From positions 310,001 to 374,000 of the forward strand of contig NZ_CP044532.1 of assembly GCF_026427775.1 (NCBI RefSeq): a DNA stretch of 64,000 nt, in the 5' to 3' direction. Shown one piece after another: positions 63,948 to 64,000 of the stretch (the first letter of the stretch is position 1; the number at the start of each line of letters is the position of its first letter). This DNA is from Arthrobacter sp. CDRTa11. GTDB taxonomy: Bacteria; Actinomycetota; Actinomycetes; Actinomycetales; Micrococcaceae. The translations under genes and the position numbers were made by a program. Under the pieces are notes generated by a model. The model was given only the letters and a program-made list of their open reading frames with translations. It searched no databases and was not told where the DNA came from.

Positions 63948-64000
63948 CGGCTGAAGGCCCCCCGCAGCCGGCACCGCAATCGTCACCGCAGCAGCCTTCA
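63944..64000 (+). CDS. Start of next gene, probably second PH domain protein (partial)
   Basis: A GTG at 63944 overlaps the upstream stop (GTGA) and opens a frame rich in Pro and Gln (TAEGPPQPAP) that runs off the window. Position suggests the larger YdbT-like partner of the PH protein. Too little is visible to identify it directly. Confidence 0.4.
   Translation, partial: MTAEGPPQPAPQSSPQQPS

Noticed and set aside
1..64000. tRNA, rRNA, CRISPR array, insertion sequence or prophage
   Set aside because: No cloverleaf-type segment, regular spacer array, transposase, integrase or phage structural gene was recognised on either strand. A tRNA or riboswitch scan by covariance model was not possible here.

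Overview
The window is high-GC DNA with GTG and TTG starts, strong AGGAGG-type ribosome sites and tightly overlapping genes. The gene set (prephenate dehydratase next to a DAG-kinase-like gene and serS; dacB-tilS-hpt-ftsH-folE-folP-folB-folK-DUF3180-PH domain; GH91 enzymes; no ATPase gene beside the sugar ABC importers) points to an actinobacterium of the Arthrobacter/Pseudarthrobacter group. No tRNA, rRNA, CRISPR, transposase or phage gene was seen, so this looks like resident chromosome: conserved housekeeping blocks separated by accessory catabolic loci.

0-8 kb is a catabolic cluster of uncertain substrate. It holds a homoserine-dehydrogenase-like protein (cut by the window edge), an amino acid/polyamine permease, two convergent IclR-type regulators, a cyclase-family metal hydrolase, a small protein resembling the middle domain of NIF3/YqfO, an amidase and a peptidase-E-like serine hydrolase. 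8-13.4 kb is housekeeping: rhodanese, pheA, a small charged protein, a diacylglycerol-kinase-like protein, serS and a HAD phosphatase.

13.4-27.6 kb is a glycan-use locus. One strand carries a 2-hydroxyacid dehydrogenase, a sugar-binding lipoprotein, two permeases and a YesL-like membrane protein. The divergent strand carries a heparinase II/III-like lyase, a regulator with a DeoR-type HTH and a LacI-type sensor, and a DUF2264 (GH154-like) protein. A convergent 1181-residue secreted GH30-like enzyme follows. Taken together these suggest use of a uronate-capped beta-1,6-galactan such as plant arabinogalactan; this is inference.

27.7-46.2 kb is mixed: an AraC regulator, small membrane proteins, a SatD-like regulator, an RDD protein, phosphoketolase, a DUF429 protein, an alpha/beta hydrolase, a type-B carboxylesterase, a two-component system, inorganic pyrophosphatase, a PBP4-type carboxypeptidase, a metalloprotease-like protein, tilS and hpt. 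Several gene ends carry long, nearly perfect inverted repeats.

46.2-58.1 kb is a fructan/difructose-anhydride locus, the most interesting part. It has a secreted GH32 enzyme with two nested modules inserted in its propeller, a GH91 (inulin fructotransferase family) protein whose catalytic Asp position is Gly, and a free-standing 66-residue Tat-signal ORF just upstream of it. Divergently there is an operon for a sugar-binding protein, two permeases, a second GH91 protein with the catalytic pair intact (DFA III hydrolase-like), a LacI regulator and a cytoplasmic GH32. A consensus promoter with a perfect 17-bp palindrome just downstream fits LacI control. The expected route is import of a difructose anhydride, opening to inulobiose, then release of fructose.

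58.3-64 kb is the conserved ftsH-folE-folP-folB-folK block followed by membrane proteins.
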